Below, one piece after another: positions 7,031-13,389 of a stretch of 13,389 nt of DNA; position 1 is the stretch's first letter, and each line of letters opens with the position of its first letter. Source of the stretch: JAAYBT01 sp964404395 (GTDB taxonomy: Bacteria > Bacillota > Clostridia > Acetivibrionales > DTU013). The DNA is taken from NCBI GenBank assembly GCA_964404395.1, contig CAYOKA010000060.1, positions 1 to 13,389 of the forward strand, written 5' to 3'. The notes below the pieces were generated by a model that was not told the DNA's origin, searched no databases, and saw only the letters and a list, made by a program, of their open reading frames with translations. The position numbers and the translations under genes are program-made.

Positions 7031-7456
7031 TCAATCCAAAGATGCCAGCAAATCTCCCGCGTTAACGGAAGCGCCTCTGGAAACATTGATAGATGATACC
7101 ACACCTTCAGAAGGAGCAACAATTTCATTTTCCATCTTCATTGCCTCAAGAATCACAAGCACACTACCTCTTTTAACTGCATCTCCAACATTTGCAACTA
7201 CCTTCAAGATAGTACCCGGCATCGGGGCACTGACCTTGACAGAACCTGTTGCTCCACTGTTTACAGCCTTTTGCTCATCAGAAGGTGCCGGCGTAGGTGC
7301 CGTTACAGGTGCAGAAGCAGCTGCTACAGGTGCCTGAACAGGAGCACTTGCTGCCGGCGCAACAGGGGCAGCGTATACTGGAACCGATCCATCTCTAACC
7401 TCTTCTACCTCAACATCATACTGATTTCCATTTACATTTATTAAGAACTTCTTCAT
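7031..7456 (-). CDS. Biotin carboxyl carrier protein (1.3S-type)
   Basis: This 141-residue carrier holds biotin and swings between the two carboxyltransferase subunits. It has a short N-terminal segment (MKKFLINVNGNQYDVEVEEV), an Ala/Pro-rich flexible linker at about residues 29-59, and a C-terminal biotinyl domain at about 72-141. The biotin attachment motif EAMKMEN places biotin on Lys107. I chose ATG 7456 because GGAGG at 7470-7466 lies 9 bases upstream; the frame extends 12 codons further without a supported start. Length and layout match the 1.3S subunit of Propionibacterium transcarboxylase and the gamma subunits of sodium-pump decarboxylases. It lies 12 bases before the 5S-type gene. 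It requires a biotin ligase from elsewhere in the genome. Confidence 0.92.
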   Translation of the reverse strand: MKKFLINVNGNQYDVEVEEVRDGSVPVYAAPVAPAASAPVQAPVAAASAPVTAPTPAPSDEQKAVNSGATGSVKVSAPMPGTILKVVANVGDAVKRGSVLVILEAMKMENEIVAPSEGVVSSINVSRGASVNAGDLLASLD

Positions 7457-7501
7457 AGATAGTATCCTCCCACATATAATTTTAACCACCATTTATCAGT
7501 T

Positions 7502-7690
7502 TTATGAGCTCAAATCGCGGCTTAACCGCTCAATTCTTCCTGTAGTATTCCATACCGGTGATGATTGGGGTAGCTGTCTCATGGAACGCACTACAAGTCT
7601 GTAACCCGGCCTTGTTTCCATTGCGGCGATTGCTGCCGATATTGCAGCAATTATTTCTTCGTTAATGCTTACATTTTCATTTACAGCCAT
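7502..7690 (-). CDS. Small soluble subunit of the carboxyltransferase complex, OadG/MmdE tail-like
   Basis: This 62-residue protein sits between the 12S-type carboxyltransferase (15 bases upstream) and the biotin carrier. Its N-terminal half is a short amphipathic helix (EEIIAAISAAIAAM, about 11-24). The C-terminal part, GYRLVVRSMRQ...SPVWNTTGRIERL, resembles the cytoplasmic tail of OadG-like small subunits that tether the carboxyltransferase in sodium-pump decarboxylases. Unlike OadG it has no membrane-spanning segment, consistent with a soluble complex. Its role is inferred to be assembly. GGAGG at 7702-7698 lies 7 bases before ATG 7690, so it is almost certainly translated. The family assignment rests on context and a weak motif. 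Confidence 0.8.
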   Translation of the reverse strand: MAVNENVSINEEIIAAISAAIAAMETRPGYRLVVRSMRQLPQSSPVWNTTGRIERLSRDLSS

Positions 7691-7705
7691 CTGTGCACCT
7701 CCATA

Positions 7706-9256
7706 TTACAGCGGTATGTTGCCGTGTTTTTTAGCCGGTCTGTTCTCTCTTTTACCGGAAAGCATTTCAAGAGCATTTATCAGTCTGCTGCGAGTAGTAG
7801 CCGGATCGATTACATCGTCCACATACCCTCTGGCAGCCGCAACATAAGGGTTAGAGAACTTTTCCTTGTATTCATCAATTTTTTCTTCTCTGGCTGTGAT
7901 GGCATCCTCTGCAGATGCAATTTCCTTGCGGAATATTATGTTAGCCGCACCATCAGGCCCCATAACAGCAATTTCAGCGCTTGGCCATGCAAAAACCATA
8001 TCCGCACCAAGATGCTTGCTGTTCATTGCAATATAAGCTCCACCGTAAGCTTTTCTGACGATTACATTAATTTTCGGAACAGTCGCCTCTGAAAAAGCGT
8101 ACAAGAGCTTTGCGCCATGTCTGATGACACCTGCATACTCCTGACCTGTTCCCGGAAGATATCCGGCCGTATCTGTAAATGATACAAGCGGAATATTGAA
8201 TGAATCACAGAAACGAATGAATCTTGCAGCCTTATCAGCCGAATTGACATCCAATACTCCTGCCATAACCTGTGGTTGATTGGCAACAATCCCAACAGTT
8301 TTGCCGTTTAGCCTGCCAAATCCGATCACAATATTCTGTGCATAGTGCTTATGTACTTCAAGAAAATCACCGCTATCGAGTACGCTGGTGATAACATCCT
8401 TTATATCGTAGGGCTTATTAGCATTATCAGGAATCAATTCAAGCAGGCTCTCGTCGATTCTGTTCATATCATCGTTGGAAATAAGAGCCGGCCCGTCTGT
8501 CAGATTGTTGTCGGGAAGAAAACTGATAAGTCTTCTGATTTCCTTCAAGCATTCTTCTTCATTGCTGCTTCTAAAATGAGCAACTCCACTCTTTTCATTA
8601 TGTACCTGTGCTCCGCCAAGGGTTTCGAAAGTAACATCCTCACCGGTCACCGATTTAATGACCTGTGGTCCTGTAATAAACATATAGCTTGTCTGATCTA
8701 CCATAAAAATAAAATCAGTTATTGCAGGAGAATAAACCGCACCACCGGCACAAGGCCCCATAATAACAGAGATTTGAGGTATAACGCCTGAAGCCAGTGT
8801 GTTCCGATAAAATATATCGCCATATCCACTCAAAGCGTCAATACCTTCCTCGATTCTTGCCCCGCCGGAATCATTAATGCTTATGAACGGTGCACCGACC
8901 TTCATAGCCATGTCCATAACCTTTGTAATCTTACGGGCATGAGCCTCACCCAGAGAACCACCTATTACAGTAAAATCCTGTGATGACACGAAAACAGGCC
9001 TATCGTCTATTGTTCCGTATCCGGTAACAACGCCATCCCCAGGCACCTTTTTTTTCTGCATGTCAAAATCAATAGCTCTCGTTTCCACAAAAGCATCAAC
9101 TTCAACAAAGGAATTACTGTCAAATAATTTTTCGAGCCTTTCTCGCGCTGTCATTTTTCCCGTTTCGTGCTGCCTGGCAATCCGATCAGCACCGCCCCCA
9201 GCTTCAACTGACTGTCTACGGGCATTGAGGTCATTAATCTTTTCAATAGTACCCAT
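7706..9256 (-). CDS. mmdA: Acyl-CoA carboxyltransferase, 12S/MmdA type (methylmalonyl- or propionyl-CoA)
   Basis: This 516-residue protein with two crotonase-like halves transfers carboxyl between biotin and an acyl-CoA. The N-terminal half has NDSGGARIEEG near residues 128-138 and MGPCAGGAVYSPA near 166-178. The C-terminal half has FTDTAGYLPGTGQEYAG near 360-376, RKAYGGAYIAM near 401-411, and WPSAEIAVMGPDGA near 424-437. Length is normal for MmdA/PccB. With the downstream small subunit, biotin carrier and 5S-type enzyme it gives the full subunit set of a methylmalonyl-CoA:pyruvate transcarboxylase, though malonyl-CoA or another acyl-CoA substrate cannot be excluded. The start is ATG 9256 with GAGG about 10 bases upstream. 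It is the first gene after the riboswitch-terminator leader and the promoter at 9338-9366. Confidence 0.92.
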   Translation of the reverse strand: MGTIEKINDLNARRQSVEAGGGADRIARQHETGKMTARERLEKLFDSNSFVEVDAFVETRAIDFDMQKKKVPGDGVVTGYGTIDDRPVFVSSQDFTVIGGSLGEAHARKITKVMDMAMKVGAPFISINDSGGARIEEGIDALSGYGDIFYRNTLASGVIPQISVIMGPCAGGAVYSPAITDFIFMVDQTSYMFITGPQVIKSVTGEDVTFETLGGAQVHNEKSGVAHFRSSNEEECLKEIRRLISFLPDNNLTDGPALISNDDMNRIDESLLELIPDNANKPYDIKDVITSVLDSGDFLEVHKHYAQNIVIGFGRLNGKTVGIVANQPQVMAGVLDVNSADKAARFIRFCDSFNIPLVSFTDTAGYLPGTGQEYAGVIRHGAKLLYAFSEATVPKINVIVRKAYGGAYIAMNSKHLGADMVFAWPSAEIAVMGPDGAANIIFRKEIASAEDAITAREEKIDEYKEKFSNPYVAAARGYVDDVIDPATTRSRLINALEMLSGKRENRPAKKHGNIPL

Positions 9257-9337
9257 GCATCTTCCACCTCGTCTTATTATTTCTAAAGCAGATTACTATA
9301 TATGTTTTGATTTATTACCTGGTACTAATTAATTGAG

Positions 9338-9366
9338 ATTATATAATATTTTCTATCTTACTGCAA
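9338..9366 (-). promoter_or_regulatory. Predicted promoter between the riboswitch terminator and mmdA
   Basis: TTGCAG at 9366-9361 and a perfect TATAAT at 9343-9338 are separated by exactly 17 bases, with an AT-rich spacer. The start would fall near 9331, leaving a leader of about 75 bases before mmdA. If active, it bypasses the upstream riboswitch and terminator. Confidence 0.5.
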
Positions 9367-9380
9367 CTTTTTATACTCAT

Positions 9381-9427
9381 AAAAAAACCTTTAACCCGCT
9401 TCAGCATACACTGAATATGTTAAAGGT
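9381..9427 (-). terminator. Riboswitch expression-platform terminator
   Basis: Arms ACCTTTAAC (9427-9419) and GTTAAAGGT (9395-9387) form a perfect 9-bp stem followed by a run of T (9386-9381). The 23-base loop contains a second small hairpin, TTCAG/CTGAA. The 5' arm contains the whole 3' strand of the riboswitch's P1 stem (9426-9420), so the terminator and folded riboswitch exclude each other. Confidence 0.88.
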
Positions 9428-9512
9428 CTTGCTTTCACCCCGGAGTATAAAACCAGGCACATTATGGTGCCGGCTGTTGGCCTTATAACTTATAAGCTAC
9501 TCCCCTTTAATT
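9419..9512 (-). promoter_or_regulatory. yybP-ykoY-like (manganese) riboswitch
   Basis: Read on the minus strand, the 5' block AAAGGGGAGTAGC at 9508-9496 and the 3' block AGCAAGACCTTT ending at 9422 match the two conserved ends of the yybP-ykoY family as I remember it. P1 pairs TTAAAGG (9510-9504) with CCTTTAA (9426-9420). Between them are a hairpin around CTTATA/TATAAG (about 9497-9482) and another around GGCAC/GTGCC (about 9470-9455), then a CTCCGG segment. In characterised members Mn2+ binding stabilises P1. Here that would block the terminator at 9381-9427 and turn the downstream genes on. The next gene is mmdA, not a known manganese exporter. No covariance search was run. Confidence 0.75.
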
Positions 9513-9518
9513 AGTTCA

Positions 9519-9547
9519 AGTTTACCATTCCATTTAATTTGCGTCAA
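9519..9547 (-). promoter_or_regulatory. Predicted promoter driving the riboswitch leader
   Basis: TTGACG at 9547-9542 (5 of 6 consensus bases) and TAAACT at 9524-9519 (4 of 6) are separated by 17 bases. Transcription would start near 9512, just before the riboswitch P1 strand. The -35 overlaps the rluB stop codon (TGA 9546-9544), so the promoter begins exactly where the upstream gene ends. Confidence 0.65.
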
Positions 9548-10314
9548 GAACTAGATTTGGATTTATATTGATTTTTTTTAGTGTTTTTCTTGACCTTAAC
9601 GGCTTGGTTTTTTAACTGAGCCAGCTCTTTCTTGCTAAGATAGCGCCATTTTCCTTCTCCAAGACCATCTATCCTGACAGAGCCTATAGCAACTCTTTTT
9701 AAATGCAGTACGGGGTGCCCCAATGATGCAAACATTTTTCTTACCTGCCGATTCTTGCCTTCATGTATAGTAATCTCAACGATGGAGTTTGTGCTTGAAT
9801 CATCAATAATGCGAATCTTAGATGGGGCAGTGGTAAAGTCTTCAATTTGCATTCCACTCCTAACGCTGTTAAGATCCCTTTCATTTAGCCTGCCAATAAT
9901 CTCAGCTTGATAAACTTTCTCAGTCTGATGCCTCGGGTGCATCATTTTATTAGCAAAATCGCCGTCGTTGGTCAGTATAATGAGTCCGGATGTATCATAA
10001 TCAAGTCGGCCAACCGGATAGACTCTTTCCTTCACAGGCTCGATAAGGTCAATAACAGTTTTTCTCGAAAACTGATCCTTTGCGGTAGAAATGTATCCAA
10101 CAGGCTTGTTGAGTAATATATATATCTTTTTTTTCGTAAGCTTAATCTCTTTACCGTCTGCTTTAATCTTTTCAGAACCACTGATTTTTGTACCGGGTGT
10201 CGTAACCACCCGTCCATCAACTTCTATTCTTCCTTGAGAAATAAGCTCCTCACACTTTCTTCTGGATGCCAGGCCTGCATCAGCGAGGAATTTCTGCAAT
10301 CTGATCTCACCCAT
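9544..10314 (-). CDS. rluB: rRNA pseudouridine synthase, RluB/RsuA family
   Basis: This 256-residue enzyme converts a specific rRNA uridine to pseudouridine, in this family usually on 23S rRNA near position 2605 (RluB). An N-terminal S4 RNA-binding domain covers about residues 3-60 (RLQKFLADAGLASRRKCEELI). The catalytic domain follows, with LLNKPVGYIST at 67-77 and GRLDYDTSGL at 102-111, where Asp105 is the catalytic aspartate. The C-terminal GKNRQVRKM block is also typical of RsuA/RluB. The last 25 residues form a Lys/Ser-rich basic tail, probably for RNA contact. ATG 10314 has AAGGGG at 10327-10322 with 7-base spacing. It follows ytfJ after 32 bases and ends block A. Confidence 0.93.
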   Translation of the reverse strand: MGEIRLQKFLADAGLASRRKCEELISQGRIEVDGRVVTTPGTKISGSEKIKADGKEIKLTKKKIYILLNKPVGYISTAKDQFSRKTVIDLIEPVKERVYPVGRLDYDTSGLIILTNDGDFANKMMHPRHQTEKVYQAEIIGRLNERDLNSVRSGMQIEDFTTAPSKIRIIDDSSTNSIVEITIHEGKNRQVRKMFASLGHPVLHLKRVAIGSVRIDGLGEGKWRYLSKKELAQLKNQAVKVKKNTKKNQYKSKSSS

Positions 10315-10346
10315 ATTTATACCCCTTTTCTAAATCCTAAACCATT

Positions 10347-10814
10347 CTACTGTATATCGCCCTCCTTTTCAACGTCCTTCTTAATAGAAACCTTTTTCCT
10401 TAACATGCTCTCAATCCTGCACAAAACATCAGGAACCAGATCCAGTAATTTATCAACAGTGGAATTCATGTTAACGGGCAGTAACTTAATCTGTCCGTTT
10501 CCAACTACCATGAATGCCACAGGGCATATGCTAACCCCTGCACCGCTTCCTCCTGCGAAGGGAAACTCGCCCCCGCCAATCTGATCTTCACTAATATCAG
10601 AACTTGTGTTGTCGTTTTCACCTTCTACATTTACCGTATAGCTGTACTCTCCGCCGCCTGCTGCAAAACCAAAGGTCACTTTTGAAATGGGGATCATTAC
10701 AGTACCATCCGGCGCCTGCACCGCATCACCTACGATAGTGTTTACATCGACCATTTCCTTAATGCTCTGCATTGCTGTTGTCATCAATGCTTCTATGGGA
10801 TGCTGTTCAGCCAC
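10347..10814 (-). CDS. ytfJ: Sporulation protein YtfJ (GerW family)
   Basis: This 155-residue protein belongs to the GerW/YtfJ family, which in B. subtilis is made in the forespore and affects spore germination. It shows the conserved N-terminus HPIEALMTTAMQSIKEMVDVNTIVGDAV and the central strand VTFGFAAGGGEYSY. The characteristic Gly-rich loop GGGEFPFAGGSGAGVSICPVAFMVV lies near residues 79-103. The C-terminal tail is charged. The start is GTG at 10814-10812, with GGTGGTG 6 bases upstream, and it overlaps the preceding ytfI-like stop by 8 bases, so the pair is probably co-translated. The ytfI-ytfJ pairing is also seen in Bacillus. It indicates a spore-forming host. Confidence 0.93.
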   Translation of the reverse strand: MAEQHPIEALMTTAMQSIKEMVDVNTIVGDAVQAPDGTVMIPISKVTFGFAAGGGEYSYTVNVEGENDNTSSDISEDQIGGGEFPFAGGSGAGVSICPVAFMVVGNGQIKLLPVNMNSTVDKLLDLVPDVLCRIESMLRKKVSIKKDVEKEGDIQ

Positions 10815-11484
10815 TTACTTCACCACCAATCATTTTTTTAGATTTCCTTGCTTTCATTTTTATGAAAAATTTCGTGAAATATATTTTTTTAAGCACAACA
10901 ATAATATGAACTAATCTCACATGAAATATGCAGCTTGCCTCCACTTCAAAAACACTTTTATCAAAGCATGGCACTATTCTTATTTCTTTGCTGAAAACCC
11001 GTAAATATCTTGAAATCGTTGTCACAAGTATACCCGCCGCGGACCACAACAGCCCACAAATAAGTCCTGTCTGAGCCGCATCACCTGTGCCTTGCTTAAG
11101 ACATATCTTTAGCTCGACATGTATTCTTTTCTTGTTCAAATACTGCCTGATATATTCAAATAGGGTTGCGTGATCCTTAAAGTAAGCTCTGACGCTCTTG
11201 TATTTGTCAAATATCTCCATCGGCTTTAATTTCTCAAGCTTTTCATGTCCCTCACGCATTTCCTTGCTCTGACATTTAACAAGCTTAAATCTAATTTTCC
11301 CTTTGTCAGCATCTACCAGAGGTATCTCGTATTCGTATCTAATAGTTTCTTGTTTGGTGTAAAACACAAACTTGACCCACTCATCCTGCTCATTTCGTAT
11401 ATACCTAACAGCGGCCTTTATTCTTAGTCCGTATAAAAGAAAAAGTATCAGTAGTAAAACAAAAAATATAGCTATTAAATGCAT
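10807..11484 (-). CDS. ytfI: DUF2953 (YtfI-like) membrane protein
   Basis: This 225-residue protein has an N-terminal membrane anchor (residues 1-20, MHLIAIFFVLLLILFLLYGL) and a domain that resembles DUF2953, the family of B. subtilis YtfI. Its conserved features are the N-terminal hydrophobic helix, a charged middle with KLVK and KSVRAYFK, and the GLICGLLWSAAGI segment near residues 136-148. ATG 11484 is chosen because GAGGTGG at 11494-11488 lies just upstream; in-frame TTG 11502 and ATG 11496 lack a site. It overlaps ytfJ by 8 bases. A role with YtfJ in spore formation is suggested by this pairing, but the molecular function is not known to me. Confidence 0.8.
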   Translation of the reverse strand: MHLIAIFFVLLLILFLLYGLRIKAAVRYIRNEQDEWVKFVFYTKQETIRYEYEIPLVDADKGKIRFKLVKCQSKEMREGHEKLEKLKPMEIFDKYKSVRAYFKDHATLFEYIRQYLNKKRIHVELKICLKQGTGDAAQTGLICGLLWSAAGILVTTISRYLRVFSKEIRIVPCFDKSVFEVEASCIFHVRLVHIIVVLKKIYFTKFFIKMKARKSKKMIGGEVSG

Positions 11485-11544
11485 ACACCACCTCATTACC
11501 AATACGTGGAATGCTCATAGCTATTATTTACATTTTTATTAAAT

Positions 11545-12129
11545 TCATTCCTGTTGTTGTTCCTGAGGCATCTGCTCTTCTTCCTCAGATTTCCACTGCT
11601 GCTCCTCAGGCATCAAATCACCAAGCTCTATGATGGGCAAATCCTTAACAGACCTGAAGCCGAAGCTTCTCAAAAACTCTTCCGTCGTTTCGTAAATAAT
11701 TGGCTTGCCCGGAGCATCTATACGACCCGCTTCTCTAATTAGATTTCTTTCAATCAATCTTGTAATTGAGCTGTCCGAATTAACGCCTCGTACCATTTCT
11801 ATCTTTGCTCTTGTAACCGGCTGATTGTATGCAACAATTGACAATGTTTCAAAGGCAGCTTGTGATAAGGCTTGCTTCTGCCTTGGCTCCACTAGCTTCC
11901 TAATATATTCATAATGCTCCGGTCTTGTGCACAGCTGATAAGAACCGTCAAGCTCCCGCAGAATAATGCCTCTTTTAGAATTTTGAACGGCAACAATCAT
12001 ATTACTCAAAATGAGCCTCGTTGATTTTCTGTCCAACTCCAGTATCTGTGCAATCTTCTCAAGAGGTAGGGGATCTCCGGCAGCAAATAGCAGCTCTTCG
12101 ATTATAGCCTCAATCTCTTTTATATCCAT
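11545..12129 (-). CDS. scpB: Segregation and condensation protein ScpB
   Basis: ScpB is the winged-helix dimer subunit that, with ScpA, binds SMC to form the condensin-like complex that compacts and segregates chromosomes. This 194-residue protein has two winged-helix domains. The conserved second domain shows QALSQAAFETLSIVAYNQPVTRAKIEMVRGVNSDSSITRLIERNLI at about residues 86-131, then GRIDAPGKPIIYETTEEFL. A short Gln/Glu-rich tail closes it. ATG 12129 has AAGGA about 9 bases upstream. It lies 61 bases after scpA, the usual order. Confidence 0.95.
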   Translation of the reverse strand: MDIKEIEAIIEELLFAAGDPLPLEKIAQILELDRKSTRLILSNMIVAVQNSKRGIILRELDGSYQLCTRPEHYEYIRKLVEPRQKQALSQAAFETLSIVAYNQPVTRAKIEMVRGVNSDSSITRLIERNLIREAGRIDAPGKPIIYETTEEFLRSFGFRSVKDLPIIELGDLMPEEQQWKSEEEEQMPQEQQQE

Positions 12130-12190
12130 ATGGTAATGTCCTTCTCTTTTATGATAAAGCTATTAAATAACGCTCCCAATCCTGCCTTGC

Positions 12191-12985
12191 TTATGCCAGG
12201 TTATCCAAGTGCTCCTGCTCATACTTCTTCTGCCCTGCGCTCACTTCAGCTCGCATTATGTATATCTCATCAAATGCTTTTCTCTGCTCCAGCTTAACCT
12301 TTTTCATCCTGGCCAACTCAAGAATTGCCATAAAGCCGGTTACTACATCAGTAGTTGACTTCAGCCTAAAAGAAAATAGTTCCGAGAACTTCAACCTGCT
12401 TTTTTTAAGTAGCTCTCTGATTATCTCACGCATCTTACTTTTCATCGACACCTTCTCATGCTGAATAATCCTGTTTATACCGCTTACATCAGGATTCATC
12501 TTTCTTTTGTTCGCCTCAAGCAATTCCATATAAATTCTATGCAGCTCAGCAGGAATCAACTCCAGTGTCTCATCTCTTTTAGTGATTGGAACAATCTCCG
12601 GCAGCTTATAGCAAACCCGTGCCCATTCCTCCTCCTGTTGTCTTAGAACGTTTGAGAATTCCTTGTATTTCCGATACTCAAGCAATCTTAAAACAAGCTC
12701 TTCGCGGGGATCTACTTCCTCCTGCTCCTCCAGCTTTCTGGAAGGAAGCAGCATTCTGGACTTTATATGCAAGAGTGTAGCTGTCATCAGCAAAAATTCG
12801 CTGGCAATCTCCATATCCATCTCCTGCATGGCAAATAAATACTCCATGTACTGATCGGTAATAGTATTTATGGGAATATCATATATACTGAACTGATTCT
12901 TTTCAATCAAATGGAAAAGCAGGTCATATGGGCCTTCAAAGTTCTCAATTTTAATTTTGCAGGCATTCGTCAGCGCACTTTCCAA
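12191..12985 (-). CDS. scpA: Segregation and condensation protein ScpA
   Basis: ScpA is the kleisin that bridges the two SMC heads and recruits ScpB. This 264-residue protein begins its conserved region with IENFEGPYDLLFHLIEKNQFSIYDIPI at about residues 13-39. It contains ASEFLLMTATLLHIKSRMLLPSR and ends in a winged-helix segment (VVTGFMAILELARMKKV...QRKAFDEIYI). In the usual FxGPLDLLL motif the leucine after GP is tyrosine here, a minor change. The start is TTG at 12985-12983 with GGGGGTG about 5 bases upstream; no ATG fits the conserved N-terminus. It follows trpS after 37 bases. Confidence 0.93.
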   Translation of the reverse strand: MESALTNACKIKIENFEGPYDLLFHLIEKNQFSIYDIPINTITDQYMEYLFAMQEMDMEIASEFLLMTATLLHIKSRMLLPSRKLEEQEEVDPREELVLRLLEYRKYKEFSNVLRQQEEEWARVCYKLPEIVPITKRDETLELIPAELHRIYMELLEANKRKMNPDVSGINRIIQHEKVSMKSKMREIIRELLKKSRLKFSELFSFRLKSTTDVVTGFMAILELARMKKVKLEQRKAFDEIYIMRAEVSAGQKKYEQEHLDNLA

Positions 12986-13021
12986 GCCCGCACCCCCATC
13001 GTATCCTTTATTTCTTTTCTC

Positions 13022-13389
13022 CTACCAATCGATCTTCATCGCTTTTCTAACATCAACCATCGTCTTTTGTGCAATCTTTCTTGCCCGATTGTTACCGTTT
13101 TCAATTACTTCCCTGATATACTCGGGCTTTTCAAGTAATGATTGGCGTTTTTCGTATAAGGGCGTAAGCAACAAAGCCATCTTCGCAGCAAGGTTTTTCT
13201 TGCACTGAACACAGCCTATGCCGCCGCTTTTGCATAAAGACTCCGTCTCGTCCACGCCTTCCTCATTAAAAATCTTATGAAATGCGAAAACCGTACACAC
13301 CTCCGGGTGACCGGGATCGTCCTTTTTTATTCTAGCCGGATCCGTGACCATTGTCATAACCTTTTTGCGTACAGTTTCCGGATCATCTG
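13022..13389 (-). CDS. trpS: Tryptophanyl-tRNA synthetase, C-terminal fragment
   Basis: This is the 3' end of a class I aminoacyl-tRNA synthetase that charges tRNA-Trp. The frame is open to the window edge. The residues upstream of the first in-window ATG read DDPETVRKKVMTMVTDPARIKKDDPGHPEVC, typical of the region just after KMSKS in bacterial TrpS. The motif itself lies outside the window. The C-terminal helical region contains GIGCVQCKKNLAAKM and ends with MKIDW. It probably leads or joins the trpS-scpA-scpB operon. Confidence 0.92.
   Translation of the reverse strand, partial: DDPETVRKKVMTMVTDPARIKKDDPGHPEVCTVFAFHKIFNEEGVDETESLCKSGGIGCVQCKKNLAAKMALLLTPLYEKRQSLLEKPEYIREVIENGNNRARKIAQKTMVDVRKAMKIDW

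Noticed and set aside
7031..7456. Acetyl-CoA carboxylase BCCP (accB)
   Set aside because: It lies between transcarboxylase subunit genes with no accC nearby, and the N-terminal segment and linker fit the 1.3S/gamma type.
8345..8791. 148-codon open frame on the plus strand
   Set aside because: It lies wholly inside mmdA on the opposite strand, has no ribosome binding site, and its product resembles no family.
9419..9512. Cobalamin riboswitch as an explanation, given the methylmalonyl-CoA link
   Set aside because: No B12-box-like GCCACTG sequence and the element is too short; the conserved ends fit yybP-ykoY much better.

Overview
The window comes from a low-to-moderate GC Gram-positive, spore-forming anaerobe of the Clostridia. 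The best fit is the Acetivibrio/Ruminiclostridium (Clostridium thermocellum-like) group. This is inferred from strong GGAGG ribosome binding sites, the sporulation gene ytfJ, the cmk-plsC-ispH gene order, and a soluble transcarboxylase cluster resembling one I remember from C. thermocellum. All sixteen genes lie on the minus strand, so transcription runs from base 13389 toward base 1. I see no tRNA, rRNA, CRISPR array, insertion sequence or phage gene.

In transcription order, block A (13389-9544) holds the 3' end of trpS, then scpA and scpB (SMC-ScpAB chromosome segregation), a ytfI-like DUF2953 membrane protein, the sporulation protein ytfJ (GerW family), and a 23S rRNA pseudouridine synthase of the RluB type. 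Block B (9547-5522) begins with a regulatory leader. It has a promoter overlapping the rluB stop codon, an RNA that looks like the yybP-ykoY manganese riboswitch, an intrinsic terminator that competes with the riboswitch's closing stem, and a second promoter. Four genes follow that together look like a soluble biotin-dependent transcarboxylase: a 12S-type acyl-CoA carboxyltransferase, a 62-residue small subunit, the biotin carrier protein, and a 5S-type (OadA/PycB-like) carboxyltransferase. The block ends at a strong terminator with two nested dyads.

Block C (5515-3326) has its own predicted promoter. It encodes an RpiR-type sugar-phosphate-sensing regulator that overlaps the start of a BaiN/YhiN-type flavoprotein. 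A 159-base gap and an unrecognised bitopic membrane protein (3166-2672) follow. Block D (2621-1) starts from a good promoter. It carries a HutP-family protein, chorismate mutase aroH, cytidylate kinase cmk, a PlsC-like acyltransferase, and the first 144 codons of ispH, which runs off the window edge.

Most of this is housekeeping. The most unusual element is the apparent Mn2+ riboswitch with an on-switch architecture in front of a carboxyl-transfer operon instead of a metal exporter. Next come the soluble small subunit of that operon and a HutP-family protein placed away from any histidine-utilisation gene, with apparently altered metal ligands.
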